Source: Chloroflexota bacterium (GTDB taxonomy: Bacteria > Chloroflexota > Anaerolineae > Caldilineales > Caldilineaceae). Taken from it: DNA of 64,000 nucleotides. The notes beneath the pieces were generated by a model. It was given only the letters and a program-made list of their open reading frames with translations. It was not told the origin of the DNA and did no database searches. The stretch lies in NCBI GenBank assembly GCA_018969295.1, contig JAGWYN010000002.1, forward strand, positions 62,001 to 126,000, given 5' to 3'. This document shows, in pieces, positions 39,201-49,433 of this stretch (positions are counted from its first letter, which is position 1; each line of letters starts with the position of its first letter). A program made the position numbers and the translations under genes.

Positions 39201-39731
39201 TTGCGAGTCAGGAACCCCATCTTGGAAGAGGTAGGCAGCGCACCCAAGGATTCATTCAGCCGCTGTGTGCCGACAAAAGTGATCCAGTCCTTCTCTGCGA
39301 ACGCAGTGCCGTCTGCAACCGTCACACCAATTTTCGATCTGGTGCCCGGTGCTGCTGCCATTCTGGACAACGTTGCAGAGGGCAGGCTGCTCAGCGACGA
39401 GGTCGGTTTGGGGCAAGACCATCGAGGCTGGGCTGGTGCTCAAGGAGTATTTGCTGCGTCAGATGGTGCAGCGTGTGCTCATCCTCACCCCGTCGGGGCT
39501 GGTCGAGCAATGGAACGAAAAATTGGCGTCCAAGTTCAAGAGTACCGAATTTGTCACGTACAACGACGAACGCTTTCGCCAGCAAAGGCCAAAAGCCTGG
39601 CTTCATTTCCCCTATGTAATTGCATTGACAGCAAAGAGGAGATACGCGAGCTGCGCACGTTGGCTCTCCCCGCCCCCTGGCATGACTCGGTGCGGCTGTT
39701 GGAGGCGACCCGGGGGTTTGCCAGACTCTGA
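39201..39731 (+). pseudogene. Frameshifted fragment of a SNF2/RapA-like helicase
   Basis: A remnant of a SWI2/SNF2 ATPase. One frame gives RLLSDEVGLG and then breaks at about 39412, where one extra G in a GGGG run shifts the frame. The next frame continues KTIEAGLVLKEYLLRQMVQ and LILTPSGLVEQWNEKLASKF (helicase motifs I and Ia). Near 39630 the frame returns: FPYVIA is in one frame and IDSKEEIRELRTLALPAPW in the other. Coding potential ends before the DEAH box. Both ends are lost, so it is dead. Confidence 0.85.
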
Positions 39732-39761
39732 GCGGATCTTGTTTTTGCGCCCCAGCCGCTG

Positions 39762-40505
39762 TCAGCGCTGGGCCACCACAAACAAATTGAGGTTGCCTTC
39801 TTTGCCGTCCGCGCGGAAGGTGGTGGAGAGATGCAGCTGGCAGGCAGCCAAAAGCCGTTCGACCTCAGCCAGATCCAGATGATGGACGTAGCGCAGTGCG
39901 TGCGTTCCTTGCTCCCAGGGCAGCACTGCGTCGCCCGGCTCCACATCCTGGCCATTCAGCCCGACCGTGCTCCAATCCACGGTGCGTGCTGCCAGCCGCT
40001 CGCTGCTCAGGAACTGCCAGGTAGAAAGTGCCAGCAGCCCTCTGGGAGCGAGCAGTCCAGCCAGCTGCGCTGTCACCTGCTGGCGCAGCGCTTCGCCGGG
40101 CAGGTGGTGGAGCACAGCCAGTGCCACCACGACGTCGTAGCCCCCTGGGTCGAGCCTGCTGTCCCAGCCCGGATCGGCCAGATCGGCCTGCACAAACTGG
40201 CAGCGCAAGCCTGGCAGCGCGCCGGTCTGGGCCGCTGCCAGGTCGAGCAGCTGTCTGTCGGCGTCGAGTCCGGTGTAGCTGCCTCTGAGTTCCCGGGCAA
40301 CCAGGGCACGTGCAAAACGCCCGTTGCCACAGCCGACATCCAAGAGACGAATCGGTTGCGACAGCTGTTCGTGCAGCAGCTGTGCCAGCGCCAGCATGCC
40401 GACAGGGAGCCCCTGGCGGGTGCGGTCGAACTCTGCGGCGACCGTTCGATAGAATTCTTGATTCATCTTCAACAGCTGTTTTTGTACCGAGAGTCGCACG
40501 AACAT
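39762..40505 (-). CDS. Trm9/ABH8-like tRNA-uridine methyltransferase (class I SAM)
   Basis: A 247-residue SAM methyltransferase. Motif I is LLDVGCGNGRFARAL (about 54-68); motif II has GLDADRQLL; YDVVVALAVLHHLP follows. The N-terminal YRTVAAEFDRTRQG and the C-terminal VLPWEQ...RYVHHLDLAEVERLL...VAQR line up in order with yeast Trm9 (EFSQTR-like segment, VPW...RYYHLY, WVVAQ). Trm9 methylates cm5U34 to mcm5U34 in tRNA. The gene is divergent from elp3, whose product makes cm5U34, which supports the assignment. Start ATG 40505 (GAAGGAG close upstream); ATG 40466 is possible. The fold is certain, the substrate inferred. Confidence 0.8.
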   Translation of the reverse strand: MFVRLSVQKQLLKMNQEFYRTVAAEFDRTRQGLPVGMLALAQLLHEQLSQPIRLLDVGCGNGRFARALVARELRGSYTGLDADRQLLDLAAAQTGALPGLRCQFVQADLADPGWDSRLDPGGYDVVVALAVLHHLPGEALRQQVTAQLAGLLAPRGLLALSTWQFLSSERLAARTVDWSTVGLNGQDVEPGDAVLPWEQGTHALRYVHHLDLAEVERLLAACQLHLSTTFRADGKEGNLNLFVVAQR

Positions 40506-40520
40506 TGCTCCTTCTCACTG

Positions 40521-40529
40521 TGGTATACT
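40521..40529 (+). promoter_or_regulatory. Extended -10 promoter toward elp3
   Basis: TGG-TATACT (40521-40529), without a good -35 box, in the 140-base divergent gap between the methyltransferase and elp3. Confidence 0.5.
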
Positions 40530-40646
40530 GGGGTTCGAGGTCGCTCTCTCCTGCCGTTCTCCGGGCATCTCCCTTCCGACGAAGAGAAGCTGCGGCAGAG
40601 CGATCTGAACGCTAGACAGCTATTGTGGGGCTAGACGGGTGAAATC

Positions 40647-42356
<1,710 letters not shown>

Positions 42357-42414
42357 CAGCCTCTGACAGCTGAACGCTGTAGGTATGGGAAGCTGCCGCA
42401 GCGCTGCAGTGCGC

Positions 42415-42873
42415 TCATCCTGCAGGCGGCAGCCAGTTCTGGTCGCGCAAAAAACTGGTCAGGCCCGGGATTTCAAAACGCCGCCCGCGGTAGGCCTGGT
42501 ACCCCCAGTAGAGCATCAGCCAGATCCCTGCCAGAAAGTAGAGCGGTGTCAGACAGAAGAGCGCAAAGGCACCCACCAGCCACCCCAGAAGCGGAATGAT
42601 CTGCAAAATTCCGATTGCAACGCTGGCAGACAGAAAAATCAGCCAAAAGAGCACCACCAGAGCCAGACTCTGGACCGCATGGTACCGTTGAAACGGCCGT
42701 TTCCGGCTGCTTTCACTCAACAACACGATCAGCGGCATGACAACTGGCAGCAGCAATTGGGTCACATAACTCAGCAGCGCGATCAGCCGATCGTCGCTGT
42801 TGGCCGTCCCATCTGCTGTTGCATTCTCAAAAACGGTTCCCGGGCGGAAAGCCTCGCCTGGATCGCCTGTCAT
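42415..42873 (-). CDS. DUF4870/Tic20-like membrane protein
   Basis: A 152-residue membrane protein. A hydrophilic start precedes DDRLIALLSYVTQLLLPVVM, then KRPFQRYHAVQSLAL and about three further helices. The pattern (RLIALLSY...PxxxxHAxQSL) is that of DUF4870/Tic20-like proteins; function unknown. Start ATG 42873 follows GGAAGGAG. A 14-bp GC palindrome sits immediately upstream of that ribosome site. Confidence 0.82.
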   Translation of the reverse strand: MTGDPGEAFRPGTVFENATADGTANSDDRLIALLSYVTQLLLPVVMPLIVLLSESSRKRPFQRYHAVQSLALVVLFWLIFLSASVAIGILQIIPLLGWLVGAFALFCLTPLYFLAGIWLMLYWGYQAYRGRRFEIPGLTSFLRDQNWLPPAG

Positions 42874-42887
42874 TTTGTTCGCTCCTT

Positions 42888-42901
42888 CCCGCCGCGGCGG
42901 G
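42888..42901. repeat. 14-bp GC palindrome
   Basis: CCCGCCGCGGCGGG, a perfect palindrome next to the ribosome site of the DUF4870-like gene. It could be an operator or simply a stable hairpin in the leader. Confidence 0.45.
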
Positions 42902-43009
42902 ATCTGTCACAACTTTGTCGTTTGAACCCTGGCTTGTGTGGAGCCAGTCACGCAACATTACGCACGGCGCGCGCAGAAGTTGCAACGCTGGCGGCAGCAG
43001 CGCTTCCAG

Positions 43010-43018
43010 TGGTATACT
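43010..43018 (+). promoter_or_regulatory. Extended -10 promoter of fmt
   Basis: TGG-TATACT ends seven bases before the fmt ATG, so the transcript would begin at or next to the start codon. No ribosome site is present. Confidence 0.6.
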
Positions 43019-43025
43019 TGGAAAA

Positions 43026-43982
43026 ATGAAAGTACCTGCTCGCATTGTTTTTATGGGCACGCCCGACTTTGCAGTTCCGAGTTTGCAGGCCTTGCTCGAC
43101 AGCAGCAGCAGGGGCTGGCAGGTGGTCGCGGTCGCCACCCAGCCGGACCGACCTGCTGGCCGCGGCCAGCGGCTGGTGAGCAGCCCGGTCAAACAGCTGG
43201 CGCTGCAGCAGGCGTTGCCTGTGCTGCAGCCAGCTACACTGCGCAAAGACCCCGCCCTCCTGGAGACCCTGCGTCAGCTGGCCCCCACTGTGCTGGTGGT
43301 GGCAGCCTACGGGCTGATCCTTCCGGCCAGCGTGCTGGCTCTCCCCACCTTCGGTGCGATCAACGTCCATGCCAGCCTGCTGCCCGCTTACCGCGGCGCC
43401 TCCCCGATTGCGGCAGCCCTGCTCGACGGCCAGAGCGAGACCGGGGTCACAATCATGCTGATGGACGAGGGGTTGGACACCGGCCCTGCGCTGCGGCAAG
43501 CCAGCCTGCCGATCCAGCCCAGCGACACAACTGCTGCGCTCAGCGCTCGGCTGGCGGATCTGGGGGCAGCCCTGCTGGTCGAGACGCTGGCCGACTGGCT
43601 GGCTGGCGACGTGGCACCGATCCCCCAACAGCAGCTGTCTGGCACCCCCTCGACCTGCCAGCAGATCGACAAGGAAGATGGGCAGATCGACTGGACGCTG
43701 TCGGCGGAACAGATCGAGCGCAGGGTGCGTGCTTACACGCCCTGGCCGACTGCCTTCACCTGGTGGAAAGGGAGCCCATTCAAAATTTTACAAGCTGCGG
43801 TTGTGCCCGGCCAGGCTGTTCCTGGCTCTGTGGTGCGCAGCGCAGGGGGGCCTGCGGTCGGCACAGGTGCTGGCCTGCTGTTGTTGCAGAGGGTTCAGCC
43901 AGCCGGCAAACGGCCTCTCGCTGCCAGCAGCTTTCTCAACGGCGCGCCCGAATTTATCGGGACGCTCCTGCCCCAACGGTAG
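43026..43982 (+). CDS. fmt: Methionyl-tRNA formyltransferase
   Basis: Formylates initiator Met-tRNA using 10-formyl-THF. At 318 residues it is normal in size. Landmarks are RIVFMGTPDFAVPSL, the substrate loop QPDRPAGRGQRL, NVHASLLPAYRGASPI (catalytic Asn and His) and GVTIMLMDEGLDTG (catalytic Asp). The C-terminal OB-like domain begins near 205 (DWTLSAEQIERRVRAYTPWP). The promoter at 43010-43018 implies leaderless translation from ATG 43026. No def gene is adjacent. Confidence 0.95.
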   Translation: MKVPARIVFMGTPDFAVPSLQALLDSSSRGWQVVAVATQPDRPAGRGQRLVSSPVKQLALQQALPVLQPATLRKDPALLETLRQLAPTVLVVAAYGLILPASVLALPTFGAINVHASLLPAYRGASPIAAALLDGQSETGVTIMLMDEGLDTGPALRQASLPIQPSDTTAALSARLADLGAALLVETLADWLAGDVAPIPQQQLSGTPSTCQQIDKEDGQIDWTLSAEQIERRVRAYTPWPTAFTWWKGSPFKILQAAVVPGQAVPGSVVRSAGGPAVGTGAGLLLLQRVQPAGKRPLAASSFLNGAPEFIGTLLPQR

Positions 43983-44042
43983 GCAGGCGCGAGCCCTGGT
44001 CCAGGTCTGATGCACTCTGCACAACCGATTGGGGGGGACGGC

Positions 44043-47000
44043 CTACATGGGTCCTTGGGCTGCGAATTGCGGGTGGGGAGGCTCAGGGAGATACAACATC
44101 GTGTCTTCCTGAATAAGTTGCCGATCGACAAGCAGCAAATCCAAACGAACCCGGATGATCTCCTTCATTTTATTCGTGATCCGTCCAAAACCGAGCAGTT
44201 CTGCTGCATCGGTGATGGCATCTTCCATCGGGTGAGAGAGACCAATGCGGACAACATCGAGAATTGCCTCATCTATTTCTTCAGGAGCCACCCACTCTAT
44301 CTTGCGCTCGGTGGGATTCAGTTCTGCCCTGCTGCGTACCTTGGCGTTTCGTCGCTGGTCGACATACAAAAAGCCATTCAAGGCATAAAAGAGTCCCTTG
44401 GCTGTCCCGACCTGCACAGCCTCTGCAATGGTAGCGGCAATGCGGTGTCCGGATCGATTGACTCCATAACATTCGAGCAGACGTCGTGTCATCTCCGATT
44501 CGTGCACAGGTGCTTCGATCTCTACGATCTGCTTGATTTGTTGCGCGAGCAGCAAGGGTGAAATCAGATGCAATTCTTGATGTTGCGTAGAGCCAACAGT
44601 CAGCTGAGCTTTACGGTACGGGGCCACAGCGTGTGCAGATGTCGCTGGGGTCTGTCCCACGTCTTGTAAAGGAGAGATCGGGGTCAAGGCAGTGGTCGAT
44701 GGAGCATCGGTGAGGTAGGTTGGAAGATTTTTGCGAGCCTCCTCGATCGCGACAATCGCTCGTTCGATTTCTTTGTCTGGATTGCGGAACCAGTCTGTGC
44801 TCCAGATGCGGTGAAATTTCCAGCCCAATGATTCGAGTACTCCCTGGCGCAGACGGTCCCGATCTCTGGCCGATCGTGCGCTGTGATAATTTGCACCGTC
44901 ACATTCGATGGCAAGTACATACCTTCCAGGATGTTCTGGGTCTTTGACGGCTATATCGATAAAATAACCAGCAGCTCCTACCTGCGGTTCTAGTTGATAA
45001 CCACGCTCCGCCAAAGCAACCAATACCTCCTGTTCGAATACTGAATCTGGGGGATTTCCGGTCTGTTTGGTTGTCGGCAAGATCCGTTTTTCAGCGTAAT
45101 GGAGAAAATTTTTCAAGGCATGAGCCCCATGTTTTGCCGTGGCATCGAGATCCAGATCTTCGGCACGAAAATTACAAAATACCTCCATGCTCAATTTTGC
45201 ACGAGTTATCAAAACATTCAAGCGGCGTTCGCCGCCAGACCGATTGATCGGCCCAAAATCTTTGGCAATGCGGCCATGTTCATCGCGCCCATATCCAATG
45301 CTGATGAGGATCACATCGCGTTCGTCGCCCTGGACATTCTCCAAATTTTTGACGAAGAAAGGTTCTTTTGCATTCAACTTGGTCATAAATTCTTCAAAAG
45401 CATTGTTGTGGCGCCGCAATTTTTCTACTTCCATCTGGATCAGATCGCGTTGTGCTACGCTGAAGGCAACTACACCCAGAGATAAATCAGGGTGTTTTTC
45501 TGCGTGGGCATTGACCGCCTGTGCAATCGCACGGGCTTCCTGTAGATTGGTGCGCGTTTTCCCACGGTCATAGACAGCATCAGGCAGATGATGAAATTTC
45601 AGACCGGTTGCCTGGGGATTGGTTCCTGCAGAAGGAAAAATCACCAGGCGGTGATTGTAGAACTCTGCGTTGGACACTGCAATCAGAGATTCGTGTCGGC
45701 TGCGGTAATGCCAGCGCAGGTAACGTTCGCGACAACCACTGGCACAAAACAAATTGAGGATGCTGTCGATGTCTGTCGTGATCTCTTCTTCTTCGGTTTC
45801 TATTTCACGACTAAAAAAATCTGAGGGAGGCATCTGACGGGTATCGCCGACAACAACGATTTGACGCCCGCGCAACAAAGCGCCCAATGCATCAACCGCT
45901 TTGACCTGGGAAGCTTCATCAAAAATGACAATGTCAAACTCAAGCTGGCCTGGGGGCAGAAAATTTGCAATCGACATTGGACTCATCATAAAAACTGGCT
46001 TGATCTGTTGAATGGCACGACCTGCACCCTTCATCAACTGACGGATCGAGATCTGCCGACGTTTTTTGTTGAGTTCCCGGTGCAACAATTCCATTTCTTT
46101 GTTAGAGGTGGATTGAGAAATTCGTTTTTGTACGATATGCGCCAATTCGGCCTGAGCATTTTCCAGCGAGCGCAGATCCAATGTACGAAAACGGTCCAGT
46201 GTGAGATGCTGTTGAATGCGATCGAACCGGCGTATGACATCAATGTTGTTGTAGGCAAAATTTACCAGCCCACCGTACCAGGTCAAATCCAAGACATGTA
46301 CAATGTCGTTGCCAGACACAAACCCGTTTTCTGCGTCTCTGACCAGATCGTTCAGGCCTGCCTGAGCCAGCTTCTGGCTGAGTTGTTTGAAACGAATCAG
46401 CGGATACAACCTATTTAGCTGCGCTTGCCAGTCCACCAACAACATCTGCAGGCTTTGCAACGGCTGCCCGGTCATCTGGTCCATCGGGTACGACTGTGAC
46501 AGGTGAAGCTGTTGCAGAATTTTCGTCAAAATTTTATCTATCTCCACGTACTCCTGCTCAGCAGTCTCGATCCAGGTCGTTAACTGTGCTATGTCCGACG
46601 AAGATGGGTGCGCCAAGAAATCGAGCACTGCATGTGGAATGTCTGTTTGTGTCAGGTCATCGTACAGACCTCCAATCCAGTCATTCAGGCGGCTAAGCAG
46701 CGCCCAGTCTGAGTGCTCTTGGTTCCAGTGCATGGCAAACAAAGCAGAGCCCAATGCAGCGAACCGATCGTAAATTTTTTTCTGTTGTTGAAACTGAAGC
46801 AGATCGTCGATCAGGTCGATGCAATCCTGGTCGTTTTTGGGCAAATCTATTTTGTATAGGCGCTGCAGCTGATTGCGTGCACGATGATACTTGACAGAAA
46901 AAGTGCGCAGCCAGGTTTCTTTGCCTTGATTCAGGTGCTGACGAATGGCCAATAGGTCTGACGAATCCACCAGTTCTATCGACAGATGGGCGTAGCGGAC

Positions 47001-48869
47001 ACGCAAGAGGGCCATCGTTTGGCCAGCAACAATTAACTCATGAATGGATGCGCGCTGACGACGCCATTCTGGAGCTGTGATGAGGATGCCGTCAAGCACA
47101 GGAGCTTCCAAGGCACGGCGTGCCACGCCAGAGATCACTGGCACATCGGCCAGTGCTACCAGATGGGTAAGTCCCACCGTTTCAGCAAGTTGTGCAGCGA
47201 TTTCGGCCACCCGCCTCAACCGGTTGGCTCCCTGGTCCAGGAGTCCAGAGATCTTCTCATTTTCCAGCGGAGAAAAACTTTCCAGTGTCGTTCTCCAAAA
47301 CAGATGTGTGGAAGGAATGTCCAGCTCTTGCTGTTGTTTTGCCAGTTCCTCGGCAAGTCCTCTGTACTGGGTATACTCTGTGTGGCTCCACTCTTTCAAA
47401 GGCTCAAAGTTCAAGGTTTTTAGCTGAGGGTATTCTCGTCTGAGTTGCTGGTAGTGGCCGAGCGCAGACACAAACGACTGGCGACTCTGCATGATCGGCT
47501 GATTCACAGCCTGGCAATAGTTGTTGAGCTGCTCCTGCATCTGCACCAACAGATTGCGATCTCCCAGATCGTCGGGAGATTTTGGTGGTTCCTGGTCGAG
47601 CGTCCGTGTCAGTTCCTTCAGCACAGATTGCTTGGTGGCACGATGACTGTGCAGTTCCAAAACGGCGTCTCCAAGCCGAGTTTCATCCAGGCGGCGCTTG
47701 ACAACCTCCAATGCAGCCATTTTTTCGGCGACAAACAGAACGGTTTTGTTCTGGGCCAAGCATTCCGCAACAATATTGGTGATGGTTTGGGATTTACCGG
47801 TTCCAGGAGGGCCTTGAATGATCAAGTTTCTCCCCGCCTGGACTTCAAGAATTGCCTGGGTTTGGCTGCTGTCGGCGTCCTTGACAAAACGAAGCATGCC
47901 CGCTGTTGGCACAGTATCGATATGGACATCCTCAGCATATGCGGACAATTCATTGCCCATCTCCTGATTCAACAAGCGCCTGAGAATCGGATGGTCGGCT
48001 GGTTGCTTGGAAGCAGGCCAGATAGCAGGATCCAGATCGTTGAACATCAAAAATTTGCTAAAGGAGAAAAACCCCAAAAAAATTTCGTTGGGATCGACAA
48101 ACCAGTTTGTCTGCCGATGAATACACGCTTGAACAGCCTCAAAAAAATTTTTCAGCGGTGGCATTTCTTCAGCATCTACGCTCTGATCCACCCCGTATTG
48201 GGGCAGTTCCAAGCCAAAATCGGTTTTGAGCCTGGCGGCCAAGGAGAGATTCTGCACCAAATCATCCCCGTTGTACTCAAGCTGAAAAACATCCTTGTTC
48301 GGCCTCCGTTTGAGCGTGACTGGCACCAGCAAAAGCGGTGCAATACATTCCTTGCTCGAGGAAGCAGCTTCTCGCCAATGCAGAAAGCCCAACGCCAAAA
48401 AAAGTGTATTGGCACCGCGTTCTTGTAGAAACAACTCTGCTTCGGTGTGAATCTTTAAAAGAGTTTGAAACAACCCTTCTTCAGACAATTTGGTTTGCAG
48501 CCGGTTTTCCACACGCTGTCGTCGAGTTTGCTCTGCTGTGCCCCGAGAACTTGGACGAGGATCTGGCCTTGTCGGGGGTTCGACATCTGCAAGTTTTTCG
48601 ACTGGTTGCGAGGTTGCTGCTTGGGTTTGGTTGTCTTTCCCCGCTGGGTCGCTGCGATTGGGCAGCAGATCCTGTTTCGGGCTGTCTGCTGCAAAGATCA
48701 TCGGTTTGGCTTGCTGATAGAGCGTGTTCAAGATCTCTTCCGACAACTCATCTACCACACGCAACTGTTTGGTGGTCTGTCGAAAATTGAGCATGTTGTT
48801 GCGAAGCCCGATATCCAGCAATTCTTTGCGGATACTGAGCAACTTTGTATCAATTTGAGGGTCAGACAT
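44043..48869 (-). CDS. DUF4011-helicase-nuclease-DUF3320 protein (Hhe-type defence)
   Basis: A 1608-residue protein. An N-terminal DUF4011 region (about 10-200, SIRKELLDIGLRNNMLNF and LGFLHWREA) precedes an SF1 helicase. Its Walker A is GPPGTGKS (about 353), Walker B FDEASQV (about 982), and motifs VVGDTRQMPPSDFF and VQGDERDVILISIGYG follow. A Vsr/MTES_1575-like nuclease (about 1270-1390) has FEQEVLVALAERGYQ, IDIAVKDP and AIECDGANYHSA. A DUF3320-like tail ends the protein (from about 1430). This layout matches Hhe-type single-gene antiphage candidates. It is AT-richer than its neighbours. ATG 48869 was chosen by homology; the frame is open to 48920. Confidence 0.88.
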   Translation of the reverse strand: MSDPQIDTKLLSIRKELLDIGLRNNMLNFRQTTKQLRVVDELSEEILNTLYQQAKPMIFAADSPKQDLLPNRSDPAGKDNQTQAATSQPVEKLADVEPPTRPDPRPSSRGTAEQTRRQRVENRLQTKLSEEGLFQTLLKIHTEAELFLQERGANTLFLALGFLHWREAASSSKECIAPLLLVPVTLKRRPNKDVFQLEYNGDDLVQNLSLAARLKTDFGLELPQYGVDQSVDAEEMPPLKNFFEAVQACIHRQTNWFVDPNEIFLGFFSFSKFLMFNDLDPAIWPASKQPADHPILRRLLNQEMGNELSAYAEDVHIDTVPTAGMLRFVKDADSSQTQAILEVQAGRNLIIQGPPGTGKSQTITNIVAECLAQNKTVLFVAEKMAALEVVKRRLDETRLGDAVLELHSHRATKQSVLKELTRTLDQEPPKSPDDLGDRNLLVQMQEQLNNYCQAVNQPIMQSRQSFVSALGHYQQLRREYPQLKTLNFEPLKEWSHTEYTQYRGLAEELAKQQQELDIPSTHLFWRTTLESFSPLENEKISGLLDQGANRLRRVAEIAAQLAETVGLTHLVALADVPVISGVARRALEAPVLDGILITAPEWRRQRASIHELIVAGQTMALLRVRYAHLSIELVDSSDLLAIRQHLNQGKETWLRTFSVKYHRARNQLQRLYKIDLPKNDQDCIDLIDDLLQFQQQKKIYDRFAALGSALFAMHWNQEHSDWALLSRLNDWIGGLYDDLTQTDIPHAVLDFLAHPSSSDIAQLTTWIETAEQEYVEIDKILTKILQQLHLSQSYPMDQMTGQPLQSLQMLLVDWQAQLNRLYPLIRFKQLSQKLAQAGLNDLVRDAENGFVSGNDIVHVLDLTWYGGLVNFAYNNIDVIRRFDRIQQHLTLDRFRTLDLRSLENAQAELAHIVQKRISQSTSNKEMELLHRELNKKRRQISIRQLMKGAGRAIQQIKPVFMMSPMSIANFLPPGQLEFDIVIFDEASQVKAVDALGALLRGRQIVVVGDTRQMPPSDFFSREIETEEEEITTDIDSILNLFCASGCRERYLRWHYRSRHESLIAVSNAEFYNHRLVIFPSAGTNPQATGLKFHHLPDAVYDRGKTRTNLQEARAIAQAVNAHAEKHPDLSLGVVAFSVAQRDLIQMEVEKLRRHNNAFEEFMTKLNAKEPFFVKNLENVQGDERDVILISIGYGRDEHGRIAKDFGPINRSGGERRLNVLITRAKLSMEVFCNFRAEDLDLDATAKHGAHALKNFLHYAEKRILPTTKQTGNPPDSVFEQEVLVALAERGYQLEPQVGAAGYFIDIAVKDPEHPGRYVLAIECDGANYHSARSARDRDRLRQGVLESLGWKFHRIWSTDWFRNPDKEIERAIVAIEEARKNLPTYLTDAPSTTALTPISPLQDVGQTPATSAHAVAPYRKAQLTVGSTQHQELHLISPLLLAQQIKQIVEIEAPVHESEMTRRLLECYGVNRSGHRIAATIAEAVQVGTAKGLFYALNGFLYVDQRRNAKVRSRAELNPTERKIEWVAPEEIDEAILDVVRIGLSHPMEDAITDAAELLGFGRITNKMKEIIRVRLDLLLVDRQLIQEDTMLYLPEPPHPQFAAQGPM

Positions 48870-48991
48870 ATGCAGAAATCCTGCTGGTGTGTTGAATGTT
48901 TGGCTGTTTCTGCGGATCAATTTCGGGTAGAGGCTTTTGGATGCCCAGTGTCAGATCGGCTGTTGGCAATGACAGATGACAATCTTATGCT

Positions 48992-49020
48992 ATTCTGGCC
49001 GATTTGTATTGTTTTGTCAA
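48992..49020 (-). promoter_or_regulatory. Candidate promoter of the DUF4011-helicase gene
   Basis: A perfect -35 TTGACA with correct 17-base spacing to a weak -10 CAGAAT. The start site would lie about 115 bases before the ATG. Confidence 0.4.
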
Positions 49021-49207
49021 CAGAGATAGCTTTTTCAAAAAAAGGCCGGGGAAAAGGGTGTACTTCAAGTTGGGGGCGGTCGGGGTACAAGGATGTAATA
49101 CACGTAGGCCCAGATAAATCCACGAATTCATGTGACGCAATCCGCCGGATTGTGGACTGCACACTCGATCAGATTGTGTCACCATATCAACGAGTTGTTT
49201 GCGCCGA

Positions 49208-49375
49208 CGTGTACTGGTGGATGTAGGATACGCTGCGGCCTATATGTTGTCCGATGCTGCGGAGTTCCTGACCGGCCAGACGATCTTTCTCGATGGCGGG
49301 TTGACGGCAAAGATGGCGCTGCCACATCAGCCAGCTGCAGGAGAACGGACAACGAGTAATCCAGCTGGTGGTTGA
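49208..49375 (+). pseudogene. 3' fragment of a short-chain dehydrogenase gene
   Basis: The frame reads VGYAAAYMLSDAAEFLTGQ, then TIFLDGGLTAKMAL, then a stop at 49373-49375. This is the unmistakable C-terminus of a classical SDR (...LxSDxAxxxTGQxxxxDGG). The Rossmann N-terminus and catalytic YxxxK are absent, and upstream sequence does not continue the fold. It marks an old insertion or deletion boundary. Confidence 0.8.
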
Positions 49376-49433
49376 TCGAGTGAAAAGGCTCGCTGTTGTG
49401 TGTGGGGCAGAAAGCAGCCCAACGCCCCACAAC

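Larger units (their letters stand above)
48870..49433. other. Leader of the defence gene and decayed DNA
   Basis: About 560 bases. They hold a candidate minus-strand promoter for the DUF4011-helicase gene: TTGACA (49020-49015), a 17-base spacer and CAGAAT (48997-48992). AT-rich DNA, an SDR gene fragment (49208-49375), and the 3' flank of the aldose-epimerase-like gene make up the rest. No intact gene seen. Confidence 0.5.

Noticed and set aside
39198..39214. ATTTTGCGAGTCAGGAA, recurring with one mismatch near 57276-57292
   Set aside because: A single-mismatch 17-mer match is expected by chance in a 64-kb window, and flanking sequence does not extend the similarity.
42938..44116. 392-codon plus-strand frame over fmt
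   Set aside because: Shifted mirror of fmt; the fmt frame has all catalytic motifs.
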